Shown here piece by piece: positions 17,900 to 27,023 of a stretch of 64,000 bases of DNA. Made by a program: the position numbers and the translations under genes. Under the pieces are notes generated by a model, which searched no databases, was not told the origin of the DNA, and saw only the letters and a list, made by a program, of their open reading frames with translations. The stretch comes from an uncultured Bacillota bacterium (GTDB taxonomy: Bacteria > Bacillota > Clostridia > Peptostreptococcales > Anaerovoracaceae). Positions within the stretch are counted from its first letter, which is position 1. Each line of letters begins with the position of its first letter. The DNA lies in contig CAKMKG010000034.1 in assembly GCA_927441425.1 (NCBI GenBank), positions 31,872-95,871 of the forward strand, written 5' to 3'.

Positions 17900-19582
17900 A
17901 TGAGGGGCACATTACGAAGAGGATTCAATGCAGTGATTGTGATTGCATTGGTTATTACAGTCATTTTAACTGTTAACTATGGCCAGAAGTTGATAGGAGA
18001 AGATGCGAAAAAAAAAGCGGAAAGACTGCAGGCAGAGCCACCTACGGCAATTGAAGCTGATCAAAAGAAACGAATCCAAGAGGAACATGAGAAATCTGTG
18101 AAAAGTCAGCTTGAAGAAGAGCAGCAGAAGGAAACTTATCTCCTTGAAGCGATTAATCATGGGACTGTTCTCTTTACAAATAAAGTAGACGGCTATACGA
18201 TACAAATTCCCGGAGATATGAAGGCTGATATGAGATTTTCTAATATCAGGGCGGTTCTGGAGAACGAGAACCTCAAGATAGAAATCTACCGTCAGGAAAT
18301 AGAGAATTCGACGGAAGCCAGTATCGAAAGCTATGTCAACTATTCCAATCAATTTATCGATAACAAAATAGATCATTATTATAAAATGGAAGGGGAGACC
18401 AAAATCGGCGGCAGAACGGTCTCCTTTCTGGAATGGTCCAGAAGAGCGTTGGCAAAGGTAGAGAATGATAAATTTCATTACGCGACCGTTGAAGTACCGC
18501 TTTCGGAGCAGGAAGTGATCTCTTTCCTTTTCAAAAGCAGCCAAAGATTTGAAAACAATCACTATCTGGATATCGTCCGAACCTTAGAACTCATTGAAAA
18601 AACAGCAGAACCGTATGTTCAAAAGATTCATAAAACGGAAAACACAAGCTGGGATGAGAAAACGACAAGGGTTTATGATCAATATTTTAATGATCAAGCA
18701 AGACTAGAATGGGGTATCTTCGAAACAGATGCCCCGGTTAAATATACAGAGCTGAAGAACATAGAGAATAAGCTTGATTTCACCTTCCCGATCCTTTTGT
18801 ACTATACTGGGATCCTTGAAAATAGAGAGATGCATCCAAATCTATCCGAAGCTCTTGCGAATGCTAAAAAAGAGGGCCGCATCCTTGAACTTACGCTGCA
18901 GACTGTAGAACAGACTCCGGGGAAAGGGAACATGGTCTATGATGTTCTCGATGGAAAATATGATCGCTATTTAAAGAATTATGTTAGGGAAGTAGTCGAT
19001 TCGGGAGCACCGGTTTTATTTCGCCTTGGAAATGAAATGAACGGGGACTGGTGTGTCTATTCTTCTCATCATACATCAAAGGATACGGACATCTTCAAGG
19101 CCTTCTATTATTATATCTATCGGCTCTTCGAGGAAGCGGAAGCAGATAATGTGATCTGGATCTGGAATCCAAATGGAAAATCATTTCCGGATTTCAAATG
19201 GAATGACGCATTATGCTACTATCCGGGTGATGAATTTGTGGATGTAATCGGTATGACCAGCTATAATACAGGAACCTATTACGAAAGCGAAACCTGGATG
19301 GAATTTGACCAGATGTACGATTCCCTCTACAGGAAATATATCGAGCTTTATGAAAAGCCCCTCATGATCACCGAATTTTCATCCAGCAGCGTGGGTGGCA
19401 GCAAGGAAGCCTGGGTTGCGAACATGTTCCGGAGTATTGATAAATACGATAGAATCAAAGTAGCGATATGGTGGGACGGCTGTGATTGGGACGCAGAAGG
19501 GAATGTGGCAAGGTCCTACTTCATCGATGAAACAGAGGAGTTGGTCCGACTGTTCCGGGAAAACCTTACACGCTTTAAATAA
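17900..19582 (+). CDS. Membrane-anchored GH26-like glycoside hydrolase
   Basis: 560 residues. N-terminal hydrophobic segment (about residues 11-26) followed by a charged coiled coil (KKAERLQ to EEEQQKE, about 36-78), a middle domain of unknown identity (about 85-235), and a C-terminal GH26-type TIM barrel. Catalytic glutamates: acid/base Glu379 in RLGNEMNGDW and nucleophile Glu492 in LMITEFSSSS. GH26 enzymes cleave beta-mannan or related beta-glycans; here the anchoring and the neighbouring GH18 and LtaS-like genes suggest a surface or wall polysaccharide substrate. AAAGGAG lies 13 bases before ATG 17900. No terminator follows; the next gene has its own promoter. Confidence 0.82.
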   Translation: MRGTLRRGFNAVIVIALVITVILTVNYGQKLIGEDAKKKAERLQAEPPTAIEADQKKRIQEEHEKSVKSQLEEEQQKETYLLEAINHGTVLFTNKVDGYTIQIPGDMKADMRFSNIRAVLENENLKIEIYRQEIENSTEASIESYVNYSNQFIDNKIDHYYKMEGETKIGGRTVSFLEWSRRALAKVENDKFHYATVEVPLSEQEVISFLFKSSQRFENNHYLDIVRTLELIEKTAEPYVQKIHKTENTSWDEKTTRVYDQYFNDQARLEWGIFETDAPVKYTELKNIENKLDFTFPILLYYTGILENREMHPNLSEALANAKKEGRILELTLQTVEQTPGKGNMVYDVLDGKYDRYLKNYVREVVDSGAPVLFRLGNEMNGDWCVYSSHHTSKDTDIFKAFYYYIYRLFEEAEADNVIWIWNPNGKSFPDFKWNDALCYYPGDEFVDVIGMTSYNTGTYYESETWMEFDQMYDSLYRKYIELYEKPLMITEFSSSSVGGSKEAWVANMFRSIDKYDRIKVAIWWDGCDWDAEGNVARSYFIDETEELVRLFRENLTRFK

Positions 19583-19640
19583 AATGAACGCATTATTCCA
19601 TTTGAATTGTGAAATTTCGATGAATTTCCACCATAGATTC

Positions 19641-19669
19641 TTGTCTAATCATTGAAAATATACTATAAT
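19641..19669 (+). promoter_or_regulatory. SigA promoter of the LtaS-like pair
   Basis: TTGTCT (19641-19646) and TATAAT (19664-19669) with a 17-base spacer. Transcription would start near 19676, a few bases before the hairpin at 19679. Confidence 0.7.
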
Positions 19670-19678
19670 AATCGCTAT

Positions 19679-19705
19679 GGATCGGCCGTGCCGATGCCTT
19701 TTTTT
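19679..19705 (+). terminator. Hairpin and T7 run at the 5' end of the ltaS transcript
   Basis: GGATCGGC (19679-19686) pairs with GCCGATGCC (19690-19698, one bulged G), then seven T (19699-19705). It lies within about 30 bases of the predicted transcription start and 39 bases before the first ltaS-like start, so it could act as an attenuator or a 5' stabiliser. Confidence 0.5.
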
Positions 19706-19743
19706 CGCAGTTTAAGAGTTATATCTAAAACAGGAGTAATGAA

Positions 19744-22503
19744 ATGTTTGAACAAACGATAAAACCGATGCTAAATAAAATTTTATATACATTGACAGGA
19801 AAGTGGGCAGATATTCGGATCGAATATGGCATTCTGGCATTAGCGGCTTCCGTTGCGGTTCCTTTGAAGCTTTTGTTCTTCTATCACCTCATCGGTGTAG
19901 CATCAAATTTCTTTTTTGTCTGGCTTATCACCTGTATATTAACCTATATTTTATTTGCATCCTTTCGTAATAAATGGATTCCGGCTGTCATTTTTCTGCT
20001 GCTTTCCATTCTTATGTTTTGTGATGTTACATACAGCAGCTTTTTCAACCGGTATTTATCGGTCAACATGCTTGGCGCAGCTGGATTTCTGGGAGATATC
20101 CTTGAAAGCATAAAAGAAGTCCTGAAACCATGGTTCTTCCTGATTCTGGCAGATGCAGTACTGATACTTGCTGCATTAACGGTGAGGCAAAACAAGCTAC
20201 GGAAAGGAACGGATAAAACCGATCCTCCGGGGATTAACGAGAATGTGGAAACCGAGGAAGTGCCGGATCCATGGATCGAGGAGCTGACGGAAACAGAAGC
20301 AGAAATAGAAATAGATGCAGAAGCAGCATCAGTAGCAGGAATTGGCTTAACCGGTGCAAATAGAGCTGACAGAAAAGCCCGCAGGAAAAGGAAAAAAAAA
20401 TTCCTGGAGTGGGTATCGGATCATAAAAAGCCTGTAACTGCATTATTGATCATCTCACTATTGGTCTTCAATTTCTCTGGTAGTTTTATGATTACATCCT
20501 TATCCAATCAGGAGATTTACAGCTATCACATCAAAGATATTTTGATGAAGCTCACCGGAAATAAAATGGACAATACGGGTTCCGAGGTCATGTATTCTAT
20601 AACAGACAGCTATGAAACGGAGAAAAACGGTCCCCTCTTCGGCGTGGCAAAGGGCCGGAATCTCATTGTGATTCAGATCGAGTCCATGCAAAATTTTGTC
20701 ATCAACAAGACCTATCATGGACAGGAAATCACACCGAATCTAAACCAGATGATCAAGGGAGATACGGTATATTTTGATCAGTATTATCAGCAAGTGGGGA
20801 GCGGTAATACCTCCGATGCAGAATTTGCAACAAACAATTCTATTTATGGAAGCCTGTCAAGCTATACCTATAAATTATTTGAAGATAACTACTTCAGAGG
20901 ACTGCCGATTCTCCTGAAAGAGCAGGGCTATGAAACCGCAGTGTTTCACGCCCACGAAGACCGGAGCTTTTGGAATAGGGAAAGGGCGTATCAAAGTCTT
21001 GGATTTGACACCTTCTATGGCGGTATTGGCGGTGTCGACAAGGGTCAGTACGATATGACGGAATGGATGGGATGGGGCTTAACGGATACGGAATTCTTCC
21101 AGCAGTCGATGCCGTATCTGAAGGAGATGACCCAGCCGTTCTACAGCTTTATTATAACCTTATCACACCATCATCCCTATCTCATGCTGGATAAATATCG
21201 ATTTATCGATCTTCTACCAGAAGACGAGGGAACCATATTCGGCAATTATCTCAACAGTGCCGCATATACGGACTATGCCATCGGGCAGCTGATTCAGCAG
21301 CTCAAGGATGAGGGGCTCTACGACAATTCGATTATCGCCCTGTATGGTGACCACTTAGGCCTTACCAAAACAGACGAAGAAATAAAAGAATCCGTTTCAA
21401 ACTTTCTGGGCAAAGAATACGATTATGATACAATGATGAATATCCCGTTGATCATAACGGTACCGGGAGCGGATCGCGCGGTGAATCAAACCGTAAGCAT
21501 TTCCGGCGGGCAGCTTGACTTTTTGCCAACCATTGCATATCTGATGGGCTTTGAATCGCTGGATACGGTTTACCTCGGACACAATCTACTCACGATAGAT
21601 GCTGGGTTTGTGGCAGAGCAGACCTATATGACGAAAGGTTCCTTTTTTCAGGATGATATCGTATATGAAATGTCTCGGGATGGTGTCTTTGAAAATGGCA
21701 GGGCGTGGAATCAAAGGACTGGAGAAAAGATTCCCATTCAGGATTGCTACGAGGGATACATGAAATCCATGGGTATTATCAATACCTCCGAATATATATT
21801 AAAAAATGATGTACTCCGGAAAATTTATGAGGAGAATCTGGATACAGTAAGCGCTTTTTCCAATACCGCAGCTACAGCAATGCAATATCCAAATGAAATT
21901 GCAGTCGCCGGGGCGCCGGACATGAATCTCATCGGTACAAATTCTCTTGAGGCATTGAATGCTACTTACGATGCAGGATATCGGAATATCGAAATCAACA
22001 TTTGCTGGACGGAGGATAAGGAAGCAATTCTCTTAAGCTCCTGGAAGGAGCTCAGTAAATACTTCGATACATATAAAAGCCAGGAAATTACCATGGACGC
22101 ATTCCATAACCTGAATATGAAAAACGATCTGACCTCTATGGATTTTCTTGACCTCATCGCATGGATCAAGGCACATCCCGATGTGAAGATTTATGCACAG
22201 GCGGAGCGGAGTCAGGACTACTTCATGAGATGCATGGAAAGCTATGCCGGCAGCATGATGGACCAGTTTGTTGCCGTGGTCCCGGGTATGGTGGAATATT
22301 CAGGCTTGTATCCGTCCATTTTAAATGTTGACGTCGGCGGGAACACCGTTGATCAGCTTCTCGAATTTATTGAACTTAACAATGTTACTGCGGTCTCTTT
22401 GTCCAAGGAGGCTGCGGCCGGATCTTATAAAAAAATATTGGACGCAGATTGTGTCAGTTATGTAAGAGATGGTGAAAGTGGGCTCATTACCAAAAGAAAT
22501 TAA
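19744..22503 (+). CDS. LtaS-like lipoteichoic acid synthase with degenerate GDPD-like tail
   Basis: 919 residues. N-terminal membrane domain with four segments (about 27-155), a charged insert (about 155-225), a fifth segment (about 228-250), then the extracellular sulfatase-fold domain. Catalytic elements are intact: metal ligand Glu313 in IQIESMQN, nucleophile Thr356 in GSGNTSDAEF, LSHHHPY, and Asp536-His537 in YGDHLG. LtaS polymerises glycerophosphate from phosphatidylglycerol. The C-terminal 200 residues (about 718-919) look like a glycerophosphodiester phosphodiesterase barrel (NSLEALNATYDAGYRNIEIN) but lack the HR, ExD and HD catalytic residues. RBS CAGGAG. Overlaps the next gene by 35 bases. 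Confidence 0.88.
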   Translation: MFEQTIKPMLNKILYTLTGKWADIRIEYGILALAASVAVPLKLLFFYHLIGVASNFFFVWLITCILTYILFASFRNKWIPAVIFLLLSILMFCDVTYSSFFNRYLSVNMLGAAGFLGDILESIKEVLKPWFFLILADAVLILAALTVRQNKLRKGTDKTDPPGINENVETEEVPDPWIEELTETEAEIEIDAEAASVAGIGLTGANRADRKARRKRKKKFLEWVSDHKKPVTALLIISLLVFNFSGSFMITSLSNQEIYSYHIKDILMKLTGNKMDNTGSEVMYSITDSYETEKNGPLFGVAKGRNLIVIQIESMQNFVINKTYHGQEITPNLNQMIKGDTVYFDQYYQQVGSGNTSDAEFATNNSIYGSLSSYTYKLFEDNYFRGLPILLKEQGYETAVFHAHEDRSFWNRERAYQSLGFDTFYGGIGGVDKGQYDMTEWMGWGLTDTEFFQQSMPYLKEMTQPFYSFIITLSHHHPYLMLDKYRFIDLLPEDEGTIFGNYLNSAAYTDYAIGQLIQQLKDEGLYDNSIIALYGDHLGLTKTDEEIKESVSNFLGKEYDYDTMMNIPLIITVPGADRAVNQTVSISGGQLDFLPTIAYLMGFESLDTVYLGHNLLTIDAGFVAEQTYMTKGSFFQDDIVYEMSRDGVFENGRAWNQRTGEKIPIQDCYEGYMKSMGIINTSEYILKNDVLRKIYEENLDTVSAFSNTAATAMQYPNEIAVAGAPDMNLIGTNSLEALNATYDAGYRNIEINICWTEDKEAILLSSWKELSKYFDTYKSQEITMDAFHNLNMKNDLTSMDFLDLIAWIKAHPDVKIYAQAERSQDYFMRCMESYAGSMMDQFVAVVPGMVEYSGLYPSILNVDVGGNTVDQLLEFIELNNVTAVSLSKEAAAGSYKKILDADCVSYVRDGESGLITKRN

Positions 22504-24547
22504 ACAAGGAATCAAAATAGCTGTTATCTGGATATTCGTTCTTTTACTCGTACTGAATCCATTTAACAGTTCTTTTGTGATGTCTTTAAACAGTCAGGAA
22601 TTCATAACCTATCATATCAGAGATATCATCGAAAATCTGGCAGCCGAAAAAGAATATAATGCACAGGATTATTATCTGGTAACGGGTACCTACGAAGAGC
22701 AAAAGAACGGAGACCTGTTCGGTATTGCGAAAGGCAAAAATCTCATCGTGATTCAAATGGAATCCATACAGAACATGCTGATAGACAAGGTATACAACGG
22801 CCGGGAGATTACCCCCAATCTGAACCAGCTGATCGAAGAACAGGGCTCCATTTACTTCGATAACTTCTATCAGCAGATCGGGAGCGGCAACACCTCCGAT
22901 GCAGAATTTGCCATTAACAATTCCTTGATGGGATCTATAGAAAGCTTTACATATCAACTTTATCAGGAAAACTATCTAAAAGGACTGCCATGGATCCTCA
23001 AGGAGGAAGGATATCAGACTGCCGTTTTCCATGGCTATGACAAGACCTTTTGGAACAGGGAGAATATGTATCCGGTTCTCGGCTTCGATACCTATATCAA
23101 TAATGATCATCTCGTAAATGACCAAATAGAAGGGATCGGTGGCGGCAATATCGTCGGCATCAGTGATCATGCCTTTTTCCGGCAGTCCGTTACCTATTTG
23201 GAGGAAATGGCTGAAAAGTCTGATCCCTTTTATAGTTTTTTGATCACCTTGTCAAGCCACAATCCGTTTTATCTGCCCGAAGCACTGCAAGGACTGGAGC
23301 TCCTGCCTCAGGACAAGGACAACATCGTAGGCAATTATCTCAATGCTGTACATTACGCGGATCGGTGCCTGGGCGAGTTTCTGGATACACTGAAAGAGAA
23401 GGGGCTGTATCAAGATTCAGTCATCGCAATCTACGGCGATCATTTTGGTCTCACAAAATCCGATGAACGAATTGCTGAGAAGGTAACGGATTTTCTTGGA
23501 CAGGAATATGACTACGACATCATGCTGAACATCCCACTGATCATGCATATCCCCGGATACAGCCAGAACAGGGTTGTAAGCATTTCCGGCGGTCAGCTTG
23601 ACTTCATGCCAACGATCTGTTACTTGATGGGGATCGAGGAGCTGAATACCCTATATCTCGGGCAAAATTTGCTCACTGCCAATAGCGGCTTCGTTGCCGG
23701 ACAAACCCACATGCTGAAGGGCTCCTTCATCAAGGATGACCTTGTGTTTGAAATCTCAAGAGACGGCGTTTTTGATAATAGCAGAGCGTATCACCGGGTT
23801 ACCCGGGAAGAGGTTGCGATAACAGGACTGAAGAAGGATTACCTCAAGGCAAAGAACATCGTAGAGCTTTCCGATTTTTATCTTAGAAATGACATTTTAA
23901 AAGCAGCATTGCTGGAAGGTAAAAACATGGAGCAGATCATCGCGGAACTAAATCCGCAAAAAACCATGCCTTCTGCATTAAAGCTGCTGCAGGTGGGTTC
24001 CGTCGTTCCTGCATTTCAGGAGTATGGTACGGAGGCTTCTCAGCAGGATGAATTGAGTTTTAACGCTCTCATCCAATGGATGAAAGAGAATAACCGAGAA
24101 AAGGCGGCAGTCTCCATGGATAACACACTCAATGGACTGAAACAGCTTGAGGATCGCTTCAAGGGTTCCTCCGTAAGGCCGGGTCTCATTCGTTCTGTTA
24201 GCACGGAGATGAGTGCGGCACTTCAGGATCTGAAAGGCAGAATGATTCCGGTGATTCGAACCATGGAGGATTATACCAAGATTGAGTATATGGGATATGG
24301 AACGATTCTATTTATGCCGGATTTTTCACAGTATACGCGAAAACAGATTGTGGATTTCATCGAGCTGAACCATCCCTGCGCTGTTGCAATACCCGCGGAT
24401 GAAGCGGCTGCAGAATTTCAGTCATTATTATCCGGTGACATCTTTGTCTACGTCTATGACATCTCCGGACCGGTTCAAAAGGCATTCTTGTCCGCCATCG
24501 GGGTAGATGGCTTTCTCGAAACTGTTGATTTGGAGAGCCTTCAGTAA
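22469..24547 (+). CDS. Second LtaS-like protein lacking the N-terminal membrane bundle
   Basis: 692 residues, a tandem paralog of the preceding protein that starts at the equivalent of its fifth membrane segment (about residues 15-35) and therefore has one segment and not five. Catalytic residues remain: Glu98 (IQMESIQN), Thr142 (GSGNTSDAEF), Asp324-His325 (YGDHFG). The last 200 residues again resemble a GDPD barrel (LNALIQWMKENN-type stretch, then LKGRMIPVIRTMEDYTKIE and ELNHPCAVAIPADEAA) without catalytic residues. The start lies inside the upstream gene with only a weak ribosome site, so coupling is likely; GTG 22472 or 22478 are alternative starts. It might form a complex with the first paralog (inference). 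Confidence 0.85.
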   Translation: MVKVGSLPKEIKQGIKIAVIWIFVLLLVLNPFNSSFVMSLNSQEFITYHIRDIIENLAAEKEYNAQDYYLVTGTYEEQKNGDLFGIAKGKNLIVIQMESIQNMLIDKVYNGREITPNLNQLIEEQGSIYFDNFYQQIGSGNTSDAEFAINNSLMGSIESFTYQLYQENYLKGLPWILKEEGYQTAVFHGYDKTFWNRENMYPVLGFDTYINNDHLVNDQIEGIGGGNIVGISDHAFFRQSVTYLEEMAEKSDPFYSFLITLSSHNPFYLPEALQGLELLPQDKDNIVGNYLNAVHYADRCLGEFLDTLKEKGLYQDSVIAIYGDHFGLTKSDERIAEKVTDFLGQEYDYDIMLNIPLIMHIPGYSQNRVVSISGGQLDFMPTICYLMGIEELNTLYLGQNLLTANSGFVAGQTHMLKGSFIKDDLVFEISRDGVFDNSRAYHRVTREEVAITGLKKDYLKAKNIVELSDFYLRNDILKAALLEGKNMEQIIAELNPQKTMPSALKLLQVGSVVPAFQEYGTEASQQDELSFNALIQWMKENNREKAAVSMDNTLNGLKQLEDRFKGSSVRPGLIRSVSTEMSAALQDLKGRMIPVIRTMEDYTKIEYMGYGTILFMPDFSQYTRKQIVDFIELNHPCAVAIPADEAAAEFQSLLSGDIFVYVYDISGPVQKAFLSAIGVDGFLETVDLESLQ

Positions 24548-25533
24548 AGAAGCCAACTGACGAGACCTCCCACCGAGAAAGCAATGACAAAACTGCCGAT
24601 CCATATGAGCGTAGCGGTCAAGGCCTTTCCTTGCTTGAATAAAATCATCTGCGAAGCGAAACAGGGCACAAATAATGTTAGTACGATCAGTGTGATCAGA
24701 ATTTCCTTTTGTGTGAAGCTACCGTTGGATACCATGGAATAGAAACCGGCAGCGCCGAGATCCCTTTTGATTATACTCATGACGAAAAGGTTCGTGGCGT
24801 TTTCCGGTATTCTTAAAAATGAAACGGTGATGGGGGCACACCATTCCCGCAGCCTCATAAAGCCATTATAATAATCAAGGATTGAAACGGCCATTCCTCC
24901 GAAAACAAAGGCAGGTACCGTATCCCTCAAAAAGCTTACCGCTTCCCCAGCGGTATTTTTTGTAATCTTTTTCAGATCGGGAAAACGGAGAGGCGGAGTC
25001 GGTAAAACCGCAGGCTGTAATGTTCCGGGTAAAAGCAGGTTCAGCAAGCAACCCAGAAGGAGAAAGACGCAGATGATCACAAGGATATAAAGCAGAAAAT
25101 AGTTCCGATTGAGCAGGAATGCAAAGGAGAAGATGATTGCAACTTGCGCCGAGCAGGGAACCGCAATGCAAAGAAGTGCAGAAGCAATCAGCCGTTCTCT
25201 TTTGGAACCCAATATGGTGGTGGATACCAAAGCGACGGTCACACAGCCTAAGCCTAAAACAAATGGAACAATGGCATTCCCGTTTAAGCCAAGCAGGTGG
25301 AAGGGCTTGTTTAAATACTTCGCGATTCTGGGGAAAAGATAGGATTCATCCAATAGGTGTTGCAAAAAATAAAATCCTGTAACCAAAGGAAGAAGAAGCG
25401 CGAACAAATATGCGGGAGTCATGGTCAAGATGCCGTATTGACCGATGAGCAGATTGCCCCAAAAACTGTCCTCGCTGAAAAAAGGTGTTACAATGCCTTT
25501 GATTAGGGAAATATAGTAATTTCCAAGCTCCAT
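24541..25533 (-). CDS. FeoB-type permease core without G domain
   Basis: About 330 residues from ATG 25533 (AAAGGAG about 11 bases upstream), with eight to nine hydrophobic segments. The Gate/nucleoside-recognition core of FeoB is visible twice: GNAIVPFVLGLGCVTVALVSTTILGSKRERLI followed by CIAVPCSAQ, and the mirrored second half with FVPCFASQ. In FeoB these are GFGCNVPA and the CSA(K/R)LP stretch. The cytoplasmic GTPase and KFeoB domains are absent and no feoA is adjacent, so it is a stand-alone channel core with uncertain cargo, perhaps Fe2+ or another divalent metal. Its 3' end overlaps the convergent ltaS paralog by seven bases. Confidence 0.78.
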   Translation of the reverse strand: MELGNYYISLIKGIVTPFFSEDSFWGNLLIGQYGILTMTPAYLFALLLPLVTGFYFLQHLLDESYLFPRIAKYLNKPFHLLGLNGNAIVPFVLGLGCVTVALVSTTILGSKRERLIASALLCIAVPCSAQVAIIFSFAFLLNRNYFLLYILVIICVFLLLGCLLNLLLPGTLQPAVLPTPPLRFPDLKKITKNTAGEAVSFLRDTVPAFVFGGMAVSILDYYNGFMRLREWCAPITVSFLRIPENATNLFVMSIIKRDLGAAGFYSMVSNGSFTQKEILITLIVLTLFVPCFASQMILFKQGKALTATLIWIGSFVIAFSVGGLVSWLLY

Positions 25534-25572
25534 CACAGGGGTAGCTCCTTTGCTGGAATTTGCTTTTGAAAA

Positions 25573-25609
25573 ATGGGATATTATGATACAATATATGTAT
25601 CTATCCCAT
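25573..25609. promoter_or_regulatory. Double inverted repeat in the feoB-like/rmuC intergenic region
   Basis: ATGGGATA (25573-25580) mirrors TATCCCAT (25602-25609), and inside it GATACA (25585-25590) mirrors TGTATC (25596-25601) with five bases between. The nested dyad sits 40-76 bases upstream of the FeoB-like start and 80 bases upstream of rmuC, as an operator would. The inner 17 bp resembles Fur/DtxR-type sites only in general form. Confidence 0.6.
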
Positions 25610-25688
25610 CGATTAGGTCTCAAAGGATTCCATCTGGGACGATTTATGAATAAAGTGGAACGATAGAGGGAAGAAAAGAGGGAACGAT

Positions 25689-27020
25689 ATGACGGAAAAC
25701 ATACAAATGATACTACTGATCATCGGTTTAATGATACTTGCGATATCCTGTTTGGGTCTTGCAATCCTCCTCAACATCCGAAAAAAGGTTGGAGAGGATC
25801 AAAGCATGAAGAATTTACAATACATACAGAACAGCTTTACCAGTCTTGGAGATCTCCTTACGGGTAATCAGAGGCAGACCACAGATATTCAGGACAAGCG
25901 TCTGCAGGAGTTGAATCTCCAGCTTACCCAGAGGAACGATACCCTTCAGAAGACGGTGAATGATACACTGACTCAGATCGAAGGACGATTAAAGACCAAT
26001 GCCGTGGAAAATGAACAAAAGCTGGAGCAGATCCGCGGAACCATGGAAAAAAGAATTTCCGCGATGCAGGAGGAAAACAGCAAAAAGCTGGAGGAAATGC
26101 GTGCGACAGTAGATGAGAAGCTTCAGAAAACACTGGAGGATCGAATCAGCAAATCATTCCAGCTTGTCAGTGAACGACTGGAACAGGTGTATAAAGGGTT
26201 GGGTGAAATGCAGACTCTGGCTTCCGGTGTGGGCGACCTCAAAAAAGTGCTTTCCAACGTGAAAACCAGAGGAATCCTGGGCGAAATCCAATTGGGGGCC
26301 ATATTGGAACAGATGCTTTCTCCGGAGCAATACGAAGAAAACATTGCAACGAAAAAGGGAAGCTCAGAGCGGGTTGAATATGCCATCAAGCTGCCCGGAG
26401 ATGAAGAAGGGGTGGTTTACCTCCCCATCGATGCGAAATTCCCTGCTGATACCTATACAAAGCTTGTAGATGCCTATGAAAAAGGGAATCCGGAGGAAAT
26501 CGACCTGGCGGTAAAAATGCTGGAACGATCCATTAAAACCTTTGCGAAAAGCATTCACGATAAATATATCGAACCGCCGCAGACAACCGATTTTGGCATT
26601 ATGTTCCTGCCTTTTGAAGGACTCTATGCGGAAGTCGTGAGACGCGGTATGGTTGAAACCCTACAGAGAGAGTATAAGATTAATATCGCAGGGCCAACCA
26701 CCATGGCTGCCTTATTGAACGCCCTTCAAATGGGATTTAAAACACTGGCGATCCAAAAACATTCCAGCGAAGTATGGAATGTCCTGGGGGCTGTGAAAAC
26801 AGAATTTGATAAATTCGGGGATGTCCTTTCCGCTACCCAGCAGCGAATCAATCAGGCCAATGCGGAACTGGATAAGCTGATCGGAACGAGAACCCGCAAG
26901 ATACAAAGTAAGCTGAGAAATGTTGTGAGTCTTTCTGAGCCGATCAGTAAAGAGATTCTTGGAATCGAACTTCAGGATGAGGACGACATAGAAGAGATTG
27001 AATTAAGTGAGGAAGAATAA
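25689..27020 (+). CDS. rmuC: RmuC-family DNA recombination protein
   Basis: 443 residues. N-terminal hydrophobic segment (about 8-28), a long coiled coil (about 45-175), then the RmuC nuclease-like domain: KTRGILGEIQLGAILEQMLSPEQYEENIATK, LPIDAKFPADTYTKLVDAY, and IMFLPFEGLYAEVVR, which are family hallmarks of the restriction-endonuclease fold (D...DAK). RmuC limits inversions and rearrangements at short repeats. RBS GGGAACG sits close to the ATG and AGAGGGAAGAAAAGAGGG lies upstream. It is four bases from the next gene, so the two are probably co-transcribed. Confidence 0.92.
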   Translation: MTENIQMILLIIGLMILAISCLGLAILLNIRKKVGEDQSMKNLQYIQNSFTSLGDLLTGNQRQTTDIQDKRLQELNLQLTQRNDTLQKTVNDTLTQIEGRLKTNAVENEQKLEQIRGTMEKRISAMQEENSKKLEEMRATVDEKLQKTLEDRISKSFQLVSERLEQVYKGLGEMQTLASGVGDLKKVLSNVKTRGILGEIQLGAILEQMLSPEQYEENIATKKGSSERVEYAIKLPGDEEGVVYLPIDAKFPADTYTKLVDAYEKGNPEEIDLAVKMLERSIKTFAKSIHDKYIEPPQTTDFGIMFLPFEGLYAEVVRRGMVETLQREYKINIAGPTTMAALLNALQMGFKTLAIQKHSSEVWNVLGAVKTEFDKFGDVLSATQQRINQANAELDKLIGTRTRKIQSKLRNVVSLSEPISKEILGIELQDEDDIEEIELSEEE

Positions 27021-27023
27021 TAA

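Noticed and set aside
22469..22503. Frameshift joining the two LtaS-like genes
   Set aside because: Both genes contain complete catalytic domains and distinct tails, so they are tandem paralogs and not one broken gene.
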